DNA of 64,000 nucleotides, taken from assembly GCF_002335805.1 (NCBI RefSeq), contig NZ_NISU01000001.1, positions 2,240,079-2,304,078 of the forward strand, in the 5' to 3' direction. Positions 35,607 to 45,132 of the stretch are shown piece after piece (position 1 is the stretch's first letter; every line of letters begins with the position of its first letter). The notes beneath the pieces are model-generated. The model was given only the letters and a program-made list of their open reading frames with translations. It had not been told where the DNA came from and made no database searches. A program made the translations under genes and the position numbers. This stretch comes from Bacillus sp. FJAT-45350. Lineage in GTDB: Bacteria; Bacillota; Bacilli; Bacillales; NISU01.

Positions 35607-35812
35607 CCTCTATTTAATTCCCATAATTTTTTTTCGTTTGCATCTAAATCTTGACCTTATTTTCTGTAGTATTATCTCATTTATTAACATGTTGAACAAT
35701 GAATAACAAAAGGATTTTTTTATAATTTTTTCACACTTTTGTCATACACCTCTCGTTATGTTGAAGCATACAAATATTTTGAGGATAGAGCGATAATGTA
35801 AAAGGGGTGCCC

Positions 35813-35932
35813 CAAAAGGTTGTTATTTACCTTTTGGGACACCCCCAAAGCAATGCGGAGTCGCTACATGTTTTGAAGTCATACTGTGAGTGGTTTTCTC
35901 ATAAGATGACGAGTAGCGTAAGGAGTCATTGC
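35813..35932. repeat. Dispersed structured repeat, copy D (core with terminator-like left hairpin)
   Basis: Left: hairpin GGGGTG-CCCAAAAGGT / ACCTTTTGGGACACCCC (35815-35847). Core 35850-35932: GCAATG..CATTGC, CGCTAC / GTAGCG, and GTCAT..TGAG / CTCA..ATGAC around the loop AGTGGTTTT. Stem bases differ from copy A but stay paired. Confidence 0.75.
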
Positions 35933-35970
35933 CATGAATTCACACTTTTGAGACAGCCTCGGTTTAGAAG

Positions 35971-37386
35971 CTAGTTATAAATATATTTTGCCCCAGCTAT
36001 ACCTGGATTTGTCATTTCTTTCGGGTCTAATATTACATTTAACTCTTCCTCTGATAAAATACCACGTTCTAAGCATATTTCCCTTACCGGTCTGTCTGTT
36101 TGAATTGCTTCTTTCGCAATTCTTGTTGCTACTTCATAACCAACGTGAGGGTTAATTGCTGTAATGATCCCAACACTTCTTTCAACCATGTTTCTGCAAT
36201 GCTCAATATTTGCAGTTAAGCCTTCAATTGCGTATTTTCGGAATACACCAATTCCGTTTTGCAATATTGATAGTGATTGAAGGAGATTGAAAACTAACAC
36301 TGGCTCCATTACGTTTAATTCTAATTGACCTGCTTCTGATGCCATGCTTATCGTGTGATCATTTCCAATGACTTGGAATGAAATTTGATTAATGACCTCA
36401 CACATAACTGGATTTACTTTACCTGGCATGATTGATGAACCAGGCTGTCTAGCTGGTAAATTGATTTCATTTAAACCAGTTCTCGGACCTGAACTCATTA
36501 GACGTAAGTCATTTGCAATTTTTGATAAGTTAATTGCCATGATTTTCAAGGCGCTTGAAAGCTCTGTATAAGCATCTGTATTTTGAGTAGCATCTACTAA
36601 ATCCTCTGCTGTTTTAAAAGGCATTTCAGTTATTTCAGACAGGTATTTTGACACTTTTTTGATATAATCCGTTTTTGCATTTAATCCAGTACCTACAGCT
36701 GTCGCACCCATATTAATTTCATATAGATGACTTAACGAGCCGTTTAATCTACTTAGGTCTCGAGTTAACACTCGGCGATACGCACCGAATTCTTGACCTA
36801 AGCGAATTGGAACAGCATCCTGTAAATGAGTTCTACCCATTTTAATAACATCATCAAATTCTTTCTCTTTTTCCTTCATCGCTTCTATTAGTTGTTCAAG
36901 TGCTTTTGTTAAGCCTTTAGCTAAATTTAAGCATGCAATATGAATCGCTGTCGGAAAGGCATCATTCGTCGATTGGGCCATATTTACATGAGTATTTGGA
37001 CTGACCTTCACATACTCACCCTTCTTACCACCCAATAATTCAATTGCACGATTGGCAATTACTTCATTAGCATTCATATTAAAAGAAGTACCTGCTCCAC
37101 CTTGAATTGCATCGACAATAAAATGGTCATTGTATTTCCCTTCTACTACTTCCTCTGATGCACTAGCAATCGCTTCTGCAATTTTATCATTTAATACTCC
37201 AACATCTTTGTTCGCTAATGCAGCAGCCTTTTTTACAAACCCGAAAGCTCTAATTAATTCTTCATGTGGTGGATAGCCTGTAATTGGAAAATTCTCTTTT
37301 GCACGCATCGTCTGGATTCCATAATAAGCATCAGCTGGAACCTCTTTTTCACCTAATAAATCTCGTTCAACACGATAGTTCGCCAT
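35971..37386 (-). CDS. aspA: Aspartate ammonia-lyase
   Basis: Fumarase/aspartase superfamily enzyme that reversibly deaminates aspartate to fumarate. The superfamily signature GSSIMPGKVNPVMCE is at about residue 317; GRTHLQDAVPI and TNDAFPTAIHIA are also present. I use ATG 37386 after GAGGGG (471 residues), not an upstream start. Fumarase would show differing residues near the signature; MCE and the N-terminal VERDLLGEKEVP favour aspartase. It is monocistronic here. Confidence 0.92.
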   Translation of the reverse strand: MANYRVERDLLGEKEVPADAYYGIQTMRAKENFPITGYPPHEELIRAFGFVKKAAALANKDVGVLNDKIAEAIASASEEVVEGKYNDHFIVDAIQGGAGTSFNMNANEVIANRAIELLGGKKGEYVKVSPNTHVNMAQSTNDAFPTAIHIACLNLAKGLTKALEQLIEAMKEKEKEFDDVIKMGRTHLQDAVPIRLGQEFGAYRRVLTRDLSRLNGSLSHLYEINMGATAVGTGLNAKTDYIKKVSKYLSEITEMPFKTAEDLVDATQNTDAYTELSSALKIMAINLSKIANDLRLMSSGPRTGLNEINLPARQPGSSIMPGKVNPVMCEVINQISFQVIGNDHTISMASEAGQLELNVMEPVLVFNLLQSLSILQNGIGVFRKYAIEGLTANIEHCRNMVERSVGIITAINPHVGYEVATRIAKEAIQTDRPVREICLERGILSEEELNVILDPKEMTNPGIAGAKYIYN

Positions 37387-37703
37387 AGTATATTCCCCTC
37401 GCATTATAAAAGCTTTTAGCTAAATCAAATGTTTAAACCGAAAAGTCGGCTTTCCTAGAAATAACAACTTACGTAACAAAGTGTATTTCTGTAAAAACAA
37501 ACAACTTAATTGTACCAAAGTAGTTCATTTTTCGCACTAACTTAGATTTCACTAATTGCTTATTACCCTTACTCTTTCCATTAGAATCCTATCTTACTAC
37601 CCTCTTTTCAGAGATTTTCTTATTATTATTTTATGTATTGACGGGGAGATAGTGAGTAAAATACCGCTAGTCACAGTCTATTTTAACAACGTAACATATC
37701 CAT
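37387..37703. other. Intergenic region aspA/glcK
   Basis: About 317 bp, A/T-rich, with no plausible frame and no strong hairpin. It presumably holds the aspA promoter. A TTGACG at about 37639 on the plus strand has no convincing -10. Confidence 0.6.
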
Positions 37704-38672
37704 TTATTTAAACGTTTCTTTCGCCAACCATGCTCCTCCAATAACACCTGCATCATTACCTAAAGTAGCTATAGTAATATTAAAGCTTTGTGAGACTCTA
37801 GAAAGAGCAAACTGTTGAAAATAGTGATTCAAAGGTTTTAATAAAAGAGCTCCTGCCTTCGAAACGCCTCCACCGATTACAATTTTTTCAGGATTTAAAG
37901 AATTAGCTAAATTAGCTATCACTAAACCTAAGTGGAAAGCCATTGTATCAATCACTTCTGTAGCCCACTGATCATTTTGTTTTGCTGCTTCAAAAATATC
38001 TTTACTTGTGAGTCTTCCTCTTTGAGTAAATACATTCTTTAATATACTTTGTGTTCCTTTTCCGTTTAAGCCTTCCGTAGCCATACGGGATAGTCCTGTA
38101 GCAGAAGCAATTGTTTCGATACATCCTGTTTTACCACAATTACATGCTATTCCACCCTTTGGTACGGCTGTGATATGACCTATCTCACCAGCCATTCCGT
38201 TTACCCCATGAACAATTTGCCCATTTGCAATGATTCCTCCACCAACACCTGTTCCTAGTGTGATGCATAATAAATTCTTCGAACCATCTCCTGCTCCACG
38301 CCACATCTCACCTAAAGCAGCAATGTTGGCATCATTATCAACGATTACAGGTAAACCAGATTCTACCTCAAGGCGGTCCTTTAAAGGGAATTCCTTCCAA
38401 CCAATATTTACAGCACTATAGATATAGCCTGTTTCCATATTAATAAATCCAGGTGCCCCTAACCCAATCCCTCGTAGCTTTTCTTTTGTTTCACCAAGCT
38501 CATCTAGATGTTTATCAATCGATTTTGTAATCTCTGTCGTAATAAACTTACCTTCTTCTGATGTATTCGTTCGAATCTCCCATTTTTTTATAATGTCGCC
38601 ATATTTATTTACAAACGCCACCTTAATTGACGTACCACCTATATCGACTCCTGCCAACCACTGTTCTACCAT
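37704..38672 (-). CDS. glcK: Glucokinase (ROK family)
   Basis: Phosphorylates glucose with ATP. ROK features: phosphate loop GVDIGGTSIKVAFV at the N-terminus, catalytic Asp in PVIVDNDANIAALGE, the sugar-binding MAGEIGH and the zinc-type CNCGKTGCIE (about residue 173). It has 322 residues, the B. subtilis GlcK size. AAAGGTGAT precedes the ATG at 38672. It follows yqgQ with no gap, as in B. subtilis. Confidence 0.95.
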   Translation of the reverse strand: MVEQWLAGVDIGGTSIKVAFVNKYGDIIKKWEIRTNTSEEGKFITTEITKSIDKHLDELGETKEKLRGIGLGAPGFINMETGYIYSAVNIGWKEFPLKDRLEVESGLPVIVDNDANIAALGEMWRGAGDGSKNLLCITLGTGVGGGIIANGQIVHGVNGMAGEIGHITAVPKGGIACNCGKTGCIETIASATGLSRMATEGLNGKGTQSILKNVFTQRGRLTSKDIFEAAKQNDQWATEVIDTMAFHLGLVIANLANSLNPEKIVIGGGVSKAGALLLKPLNHYFQQFALSRVSQSFNITIATLGNDAGVIGGAWLAKETFK

Positions 38673-38673
38673 C

Positions 38674-38880
38674 TTAATCACCTTTAATTACAGTATTTTC
38701 TCTTTTTTCCTGTCTTAGAATTAATAAAGCTTGCTGATACGTTTTCACATCTACTAGTTCCATCGTATACAATTCTCGTATCTCTTCTTCCATTAACTCT
38801 AAATCGTTCCCTCTATTACGCGTATAAATAAAGATGCCATACTGCTTTAATAATTGTTGAATATCGTACATTGTTTTCAT
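38674..38880 (-). CDS. yqgQ: YqgQ family protein
   Basis: Small helical protein, 68 residues, starting MKTMYDIQQLLKQYGIFIYT and containing DLELMEEEIRELY. This matches YqgQ (DUF910), whose role is unknown. ATG 38880 has GAAGGTGAA upstream. It ends 2 nt before glcK. Confidence 0.88.
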   Translation of the reverse strand: MKTMYDIQQLLKQYGIFIYTRNRGNDLELMEEEIRELYTMELVDVKTYQQALLILRQEKRENTVIKGD

Positions 38881-38976
38881 ATTTTCACCTTCTGTGTTCT
38901 GCTTATTCAAAGAAATAATCATTCAACTTTTTGAACACACCTATTATAGTGCAACTTGAAAATATCATGCAATGAC

Positions 38977-39489
38977 TCATACAAATTTCAATACTACAAC
39001 AAGAAGTAGCCAGACTAAGGGGAAGAATGGTAAAAATGGAATTCTCCACATTTTCTTAACGAATTCCAATTGAAGAATCGCCCCTCCAATGATAGCACCG
39101 AGTAATAACAAAACCGCCACTAATAGAAACAGCCGACTCATTTCAAGTAACGCCCACTCTACTCCAATAATAAAAAACAATAAGATTAGTACTCCCCATA
39201 ATGTTTTATCTTCTGAATGAAAAAAGCCTAATGTAGGATGAAAACGAACGATACATAAAGCAATAAAAGCAAGACAGATAATAGCAACAATAATCTCCCC
39301 AATACGTGGTGAAAGCCAATGAGTTATTAAAGAACCAGAAATCATTCCTAAATAGCCTGCCATACCAAACAATATTGCCACTAAAAAGAAAAGCATTTGA
39401 TTTGGCATCATTCTTTTAGAAATGAAAACTCCTCCTAAACCTATTCCAACAAAAAGTAGAAAAAAGCATGCTGCAATCCACGTAAACAT
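38977..39489 (-). CDS. Hypothetical multi-pass membrane protein
   Basis: About 170 residues, nearly all hydrophobic, with five or six membrane helices. The start MFTWIAACFFLLFVGIGLGG follows AAGGAGGGTGAG at ideal spacing, so the longer frame is rejected. There is no charged catalytic motif and I do not recognise the family. It lies upstream of yqgQ-glcK in the same direction and may be in their operon. Confidence 0.72.
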   Translation of the reverse strand: MFTWIAACFFLLFVGIGLGGVFISKRMMPNQMLFFLVAILFGMAGYLGMISGSLITHWLSPRIGEIIVAIICLAFIALCIVRFHPTLGFFHSEDKTLWGVLILLFFIIGVEWALLEMSRLFLLVAVLLLLGAIIGGAILQLEFVKKMWRIPFLPFFPLVWLLLVVVLKFV

Positions 39490-39642
39490 ACTCACCCTCC
39501 TTATGACAAATAAAAACTCCAACAAATAAACAAACTACTGAAGTGTATTAAAAGCTTTTTTATACGCTGTCTATGGTTTACTATATGTATAAGACTCCTG
39601 TTTAGGACAAGAAATAAGAACTTATTGAAGGGGGATAAAGAT

Positions 39643-40041
39643 TTGTCAAACAAAGTAAACGAAATACTTGAAAGAGGAATTTACGGAACTCCTGAAACAT
39701 TACCAGAGGAGAGAAATATTTTTCTTTCTACTATTGTGGAACGAATCTATCTTGCATTAACGAAAAAACAAGTCATACACAAGGGGATGTATGATGAGGC
39801 AGTACGTTTTCTTAATAATAAAAAAGACATTCGACTATTCATCAATGGAAATTTGTCGTACCACCTTTATTCAAATTACGTAAAAGAGGCAAACAAAAAC
39901 AACGTACCTTTCACCGTTGTAAATGATCAAAACAATTCACCATTTGGTCTTGTTATTGCTAGTGACCGTACGGCTGTTAATCATTCTGATATTTATATAA
40001 AAGATGACTACTTTCACCGTGAAATGAATGAGCTAAAATAA
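39643..40041 (+). CDS. yueI: YueI family protein (DUF1694)
   Basis: About 132-residue cytoplasmic protein beginning (M)SNKVNEILERGIYGTPET and containing RIYLALTKKQV, the YueI/DUF1694 signature. Function is unknown. I start at TTG 39643, since AAGGGGG lies 8 nt upstream; a TTG six codons earlier has no site. It converges with the spoVAF-like gene. Confidence 0.85.
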   Translation: MSNKVNEILERGIYGTPETLPEERNIFLSTIVERIYLALTKKQVIHKGMYDEAVRFLNNKKDIRLFINGNLSYHLYSNYVKEANKNNVPFTVVNDQNNSPFGLVIASDRTAVNHSDIYIKDDYFHREMNELK

Positions 40042-40065
40042 TCTAATAATTTAAAACGAAAAGCT

Positions 40066-40116
40066 AAAAAAGGTATTGTCAAATGGTTAGTTCACCATTT
40101 TGACAATACCTTTTTT
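40066..40116. terminator. Bidirectional terminator yueI/spoVAF-like
   Basis: Long stem AAAAAAGGTATTGTCAAA-TGG / CCA-TTTTGACAATACCTTTTTT between two convergent genes. Confidence 0.9.
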
Positions 40117-40132
40117 AATTCAGGTAAGCAAC

Positions 40133-41596
40133 TTATCGATCTGGATCAGTTGGGTGGATTGCAGACGGTCTTCTGTTTTTTAAAGGCATCGCTGCACGGA
40201 ATAGCACATCTCTGAAGGGACGATATGAAAATGGTAGAAACGGCCATAAATATGGTGTTTCAAACACTTTCATTCGAGCTAAGTAAATAATATACACCGT
40301 TGTCCCTATAACAAATCCACCTAAACTAAATATCGCAGTTGCAATAAGAAGTAGAACTCTAATAAATCTATTAGCAAGACTCATTTCATAACTTGGAGTA
40401 GCAAAGGAACCAATAGCTGCTGCAGCTAAATAAAGAACAACTTCTGGTGAAAATAATCCAACATTTATTGCCACCTCACCAATCAATATAGCAGCCACTA
40501 AACCTAATGCGGTGGCAAGAGCGTTAGGTGTATGAATGGCGGCCATCCTCAGCATCTCTATACCAACCTCAGCAATCAGAAATTGCGCATAAAGAGGGAC
40601 TCTTCCTTCCTCTGCTAATCCAATATAATCAAGCCCTACTGGTAGCATCCATTCATTAACCGCTAAAAGATACCATAAAGGCATTAAAAAAATGGACGCC
40701 CATACAGCTATAAAACGAACCATACGAAATGATGCACCGATAATTGGCTTTTGACGATACTCTTCTGCATGCTGTAAATGGTGCCAAAACGTAGTAGGAG
40801 TTATCATGACACTTGGAGAACCGTCAACCATAATAATGACGTGTCCCTCAAATAAATGACTAGCTGCCACATCAGGTCGTTCTGTGTAACGTACTAACGG
40901 ATAAGGATTTAGGTTTTGTCCAAAAATAAATTCCTCAATTGTCTTATCCCCCATCGGTAATCCGTCAGTATCTATACTTTCAATAGACGTACGAAGTTCT
41001 TCGATAATTTTAGGGTCTGCAATATCTTCTATATAAGATAAACAAATATCTGTTTTTGAACGACGCCCTACACGTAAATATTCGATTCGAAATGTACGGT
41101 CGCGAATTCTTCTTCTTGTGAGGGCTGCATTTTCTACTAATGTCTCAACAAATCCATCCTTCGCTCCTCTTATTACCTGCTCTGTGTCGGGCTCTTCAGG
41201 ACCTCGAACAGGATACGTACGTGTGTCAATGAGAATAACTTCCTCTAGTCCCTCTACAACGAGAGCAGCAGGACCTGCTAATACTTCATCGACCACTTGG
41301 TCCAAATCATCATTCGTATCGATTTCTATGTAAGGAATCTTAGATTTTACTAATTTCTTTAGCGGATCAACACCCAAATCCTCTGCTTTCAGCTGCATAA
41401 GCTCTCTTTGAATTTGAGTTAACGCCTCATCTTTCCCAAATCCATCTACCAGAAATAATGCCATTTTTCGTTCAGCATATTCTAAATCCAGCTGAATCAT
41501 ATCGAAGCTTTTGTCAACACCAAGCTCTTTTTTCAAAAAGGCTATATTTTCATCAAGTGTAGGTGAGACAGGATGCTCAATTTGTTTTTTCTTCAT
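40133..41596 (-). CDS. spoVAF: GerA-family spore germination protein, SpoVAF-like
   Basis: GerA-family protein of 487 residues. The N-terminal soluble domain contains LDLEYAERKMALFLVDGF, TYPVRGPEEPDTEQV and GAKDGFVETLVENAALTRRR (the GerA signature), and VGRRSKTDI. The C-terminal half has about five membrane helices. The LDLEYA segment and overall length recall SpoVAF rather than GerAA. No spoVA genes flank it, so it is a stand-alone homologue. GGAGGTGATCACC precedes the ATG at 41596; a sigma-G promoter would be expected but was not identified. Confidence 0.78.
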   Translation of the reverse strand: MKKKQIEHPVSPTLDENIAFLKKELGVDKSFDMIQLDLEYAERKMALFLVDGFGKDEALTQIQRELMQLKAEDLGVDPLKKLVKSKIPYIEIDTNDDLDQVVDEVLAGPAALVVEGLEEVILIDTRTYPVRGPEEPDTEQVIRGAKDGFVETLVENAALTRRRIRDRTFRIEYLRVGRRSKTDICLSYIEDIADPKIIEELRTSIESIDTDGLPMGDKTIEEFIFGQNLNPYPLVRYTERPDVAASHLFEGHVIIMVDGSPSVMITPTTFWHHLQHAEEYRQKPIIGASFRMVRFIAVWASIFLMPLWYLLAVNEWMLPVGLDYIGLAEEGRVPLYAQFLIAEVGIEMLRMAAIHTPNALATALGLVAAILIGEVAINVGLFSPEVVLYLAAAAIGSFATPSYEMSLANRFIRVLLLIATAIFSLGGFVIGTTVYIIYLARMKVFETPYLWPFLPFSYRPFRDVLFRAAMPLKNRRPSAIHPTDPDR

Positions 41597-41679
41597 GGTG
41601 ATCACCTCCATTGTCATTGTTTGCAATTTTTATAATAAAAATGCAACATCAGACGAATGTTGGATGTACATATTAAATG

Positions 41680-41712
41680 GGTGCTCAGAAGTTTCACCTC
41701 ATGAGCACCCCA
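41680..41712 (-). terminator. Hairpin after the MFS exporter
   Basis: GGGTGCTCA / TGAGCACCC separated by about 14 nt. The T-run is weak (ATTTAAT), so termination may be partial. Confidence 0.5.
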
Positions 41713-41725
41713 TACTTATTTAGTT

Positions 41726-42976
41726 TTAGGACACACCATTATTTTGAGTGTGTAATGACGTTTCTTGCTCCTTACGTACAAGTATCAAATAAATAACCAC
41801 TGCCCCGAAAGTACAAAGGGCTACAGCTATTGCCATCGGTAATGCCGTTTCACTTCCACCTATTCCTACAAAAGGAGCTACTGCTCCTCCAATCGTGAAT
41901 TGCAATAATCCTATTAATGCCGAAGCACTTCCAGCGTTTCTACCTTGTTGTTGCAAGGCTAACGAAAAGCAAGTCGCATTAATTAGACCAACACTTGAAA
42001 TAGCAATAAATAATGAAAGAAAAATTGGGAGTAACCCTGCACCTACTAATGTAAAAGTAAGTAACAAAAAGCCTCCACTCACAGCAAACAAGAGTCCTCT
42101 TCGTAGTAATACCGTTTCCCTTACTTTACCAGCTAAACGACCAGCTACTTGACTAGCTATAATAATACCAGCCGCATTACAAGCAAAAAACAGGCTATAC
42201 ATCTGCGGTGAAACCCCAAATATATTTTGAAACACAAAAGGAGAACCCGCAATATATGCAAACATAGCTGCTGTAATAAGGGCTTGCGTTAAAGCATACC
42301 CCATAAAAGGACGACTTCTTACAAGTCCCTTAAATGTCGAAAATGTGTTTTTTATACCACTCTGTAAACGATTTTCATTAGACAATGTTTCTGGCAAAAG
42401 AAATAGAACAATTACAAGCAAGATAAAACCGATAGTTGTCAGAGTAAGAAAAATACCTCTCCATGATGAAAATTGCAACAATAGCCCACCTATAATGGGA
42501 GCAAGTATAGGTGCAGCACCCATTACAAGGGTTAATAGAGCAAATTTCTTCGTTAATTCAGGTCCTGAATACAAATCACGAACGCACGCACGAGCAATAA
42601 CAATTCCTCCTGCCCCTGCTAGACCTTGAATAAACCGTAAAGAGATTAAAGCATAAATAGATGGTGCGAACGTACATAGTAAAGAAGAAATAGTATATAT
42701 AGTTAAGGCAATAATAAGTGGTTTTTTCCGCCCTTTTATATCACTTATCGTACCGAAAATTAACTGACCTACAGCAAGACCAAGGAGACAAGCCGTTAAA
42801 CTTAGCTGTGTAAAAGATGAAGTTGTTTGTAAATCTGATGTTAAGATTGGGAAAGCAGGTAAATACATATCAATAGTCAATGGACCAAAGGCAGTTAAAG
42901 CTCCAAGCAAAAATATTAACCATGTACGATTCAAATAGACAGATGAAATGGAATTTAGACTTTCTTCACTTTTCAC
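41726..42976 (-). CDS. Bcr/CflA-type multidrug efflux MFS transporter
   Basis: Major facilitator with 12 membrane helices, 416 residues. The N-terminal LTIDMYLPAFPILTSDL and the loop FGTISDIKGRKKPLI (motif A) are typical of the Bcr/CflA drug-H+ antiporter family, as is RFIQGLAGAGGIVIARACVRD (motif B/D region). The substrate is unknown. Start GTG 42976 follows GGGAGTAGG. It stands directly downstream of the regulator gene at 43037, whose control over it is possible. Confidence 0.88.
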   Translation of the reverse strand: MKSEESLNSISSVYLNRTWLIFLLGALTAFGPLTIDMYLPAFPILTSDLQTTSSFTQLSLTACLLGLAVGQLIFGTISDIKGRKKPLIIALTIYTISSLLCTFAPSIYALISLRFIQGLAGAGGIVIARACVRDLYSGPELTKKFALLTLVMGAAPILAPIIGGLLLQFSSWRGIFLTLTTIGFILLVIVLFLLPETLSNENRLQSGIKNTFSTFKGLVRSRPFMGYALTQALITAAMFAYIAGSPFVFQNIFGVSPQMYSLFFACNAAGIIIASQVAGRLAGKVRETVLLRRGLLFAVSGGFLLLTFTLVGAGLLPIFLSLFIAISSVGLINATCFSLALQQQGRNAGSASALIGLLQFTIGGAVAPFVGIGGSETALPMAIAVALCTFGAVVIYLILVRKEQETSLHTQNNGVS

Positions 42977-43036
42977 TTATACCTACTCCCTTTAATAGCA
43001 GTGTGTATATTTCACTAAATCCTTCTAGTTTTTGCG

Positions 43037-44902
43037 CTAGTCAATCGTTATTTCCCCTAGCATAATTAACGCTTGTAAAGTCAAAAACAACTGATAACTA
43101 ACATGAGGATTTCGAAGCTCTTGTGAAATTAATGTCTCGATTTTTTTGATTCTATATCTCAATCCTGTCATTGATAGTGCAAGTTCCTCCATTGTTTTTT
43201 CGAGGTTCCCACCATTTTCTAGAAACACATAAAGGGTTTTAATCAATTCAGTTTTTTTATAATTACTATTTTGATATAACGGACCTAAAAGTAGTTCCCC
43301 TTTCTTTTTTATTTCATTTTCATTTTCTGAATTGACTAAAATCCCTACGACACCAAGTTCCTCAAATAAGACAACCTTATTATTACTTGTCGCTACTCGT
43401 AACGAAGAAACCGCTTCATCATAATACTCAGACGCTCTATTGATTTTTGACGCCTTAGAACTCACACCGACTTTACAGAGTAAATGAGGATATTGTTTAT
43501 TTAACCTCTTTACATATTTCTTCAAGTGCTTAGACAAATCTTCATTACTTAGAAATTCCGTTTGAATTAGTATTGTCACCTTATTCATGCGCTGGCCTAT
43601 TAAGACATTAAACTTTCCCTTATAAAACGTTAGAGTTTCTTCAAGTAGCTCTTCATTTAGTTGCAAATCATTTTCTACATTTCCATGAATATTTTCATAG
43701 GATAATAAGACGAGATGAAATGGTTGATCCAAATCAAGGTTTATGTAACTACCACGTTTCAATATTTCTTTCTTTGATGTGAACTGCTCACTGATTAACT
43801 GCTCTAAAAAATATCCCTTCATCCTTTCTACTGCGTCAAAACTCGTCTTTTCATTCAAAAGATATAGTGAACAAACAGTCGCCACTCGTTCTAAAATCAT
43901 CATATCAATTTCTGGATATTCTTCTTGTTTTTCTTGGTAAATAAAAGAACAATATCCAAACTTCTTCACATGTAACATAATTGGTGCGACTAAACGATCA
44001 TGTAAGGTACTATGTATACTTAGCGTGTTAGAAAAAGACTTGACTTGTTTTTTCTTCATATACTCTTTTATATCTTCATTTATTTCATGAAATTCATTCA
44101 TTTTAATGCCCGAATAAGCCAACTCACGAAAATTTGTATCTTCTATAATAATAGGGATATCTGTAATTTCAAAAATAACATCTGCAATTGATTGTAACCC
44201 ATAGCCATTAATAATTTGTTCTGTTAATTTTTTGTCAATTTTCCATGTTTTTAATAAGTTATTCCGTTCTTCTAACAGTTTCTCATACGTTAATTGCAAC
44301 TCTTTAACTATTGAAGAATTTTCATAATATTTCAGTTCATCCGTAACCTCATGGCCCCAATCATGTAATGTCTTTCCTACATATTTGCATTCACTATCTC
44401 CCATTCCCTTACAAGAAACTTCAACAAAAATAACTGGTTGTTTACTAATCGTTGAATAATAACCGCTTGCATACCCGACAAGCGTATGACATATCGGGGA
44501 TGCAGAATAACCAAATTGACGGAGGTGTTCTTCTGCCTCATACGAGTTTAGCCATGCTCCTTCTACGTGAACAGAGGTAACACTTCCATCTGTATCATGC
44601 TCAAGATGAAACATGGACCTTTTTACTTTAGTATAGCCTTTCGCCATATGTAAAATAGGGCCTTGTTTCAATGTCTCTTCCATCGATTCCAACCCTATCT
44701 CTAGTACTTTCTCCGCATCATTGGTACCAAGATTCCATCCATACCGAATGAGAAAGCCTTTCATACGGTCCATTCCTATGTTCTCAATCAGCTCTTTCCG
44801 TAATAAACCGAAAATAGAGGATGACGTTAATACCATACGCTCCCCATGTAAGTAAATCCCTCCATCTTCTTCAGCTATCGTTTGAATTTGTCTATTCTCC
44901 AC
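43037..44902 (-). CDS. XylR_N-V4R sensor with PucR-type output regulator
   Basis: Regulator of 621 residues with an unusual arrangement. Residues 1-90 resemble the XylR/DmpR N-terminal domain (LRKELIENIGMDRMKGFLIR). Residues 90-180 form a V4R domain with the Cys/Glu pattern of phenol sensors (CHTLVGYASGYYS, VEVSCKGMGDSECKYVG). A middle GAF/PucR-like region follows, and the last 60 residues carry a PucR C-terminal helix-turn-helix (ENGGNLEKTMEELALSMTG, RIKKIETL). No sigma-54 ATPase is present, so it differs from XylR/DmpR. Start GTG 44902 follows GAAGGTG. It is next to hpaB, so aromatic sensing is inferred. Confidence 0.82.
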   Translation of the reverse strand: MENRQIQTIAEEDGGIYLHGERMVLTSSSIFGLLRKELIENIGMDRMKGFLIRYGWNLGTNDAEKVLEIGLESMEETLKQGPILHMAKGYTKVKRSMFHLEHDTDGSVTSVHVEGAWLNSYEAEEHLRQFGYSASPICHTLVGYASGYYSTISKQPVIFVEVSCKGMGDSECKYVGKTLHDWGHEVTDELKYYENSSIVKELQLTYEKLLEERNNLLKTWKIDKKLTEQIINGYGLQSIADVIFEITDIPIIIEDTNFRELAYSGIKMNEFHEINEDIKEYMKKKQVKSFSNTLSIHSTLHDRLVAPIMLHVKKFGYCSFIYQEKQEEYPEIDMMILERVATVCSLYLLNEKTSFDAVERMKGYFLEQLISEQFTSKKEILKRGSYINLDLDQPFHLVLLSYENIHGNVENDLQLNEELLEETLTFYKGKFNVLIGQRMNKVTILIQTEFLSNEDLSKHLKKYVKRLNKQYPHLLCKVGVSSKASKINRASEYYDEAVSSLRVATSNNKVVLFEELGVVGILVNSENENEIKKKGELLLGPLYQNSNYKKTELIKTLYVFLENGGNLEKTMEELALSMTGLRYRIKKIETLISQELRNPHVSYQLFLTLQALIMLGEITID

Positions 44903-45010
44903 TCTAACACCTTCTTCAGAGAAACAATATTTATGTCGCAATAGTTTAAATATTCCATAACAATAGGATAGCATGTAAGTTCGATTGCTACATTATAAAT
45001 ATTAAAAAAG

Positions 45011-45037
45011 TACCTAATGCCTTTGAGACATTAGGTA
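45011..45037 (-). terminator. Terminator between hpaB and the regulator
   Basis: Stem TACCTAATG / CATTAGGTA, followed on the minus strand by CTTTTTT. A second inverted pair (CTTGCGG..ACAAA / TTTGT..CCGCAAG) lies at about 45083-45121. Confidence 0.75.
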
Positions 45038-45132
45038 AAATATTTTCTAGGTCAATTTAATGGGAGAGTGTATATAATTCTTGCGGAACAAACTAAATGA
45101 ATCAGCTTTGTACCGCAAGTGCGTTTTTTACA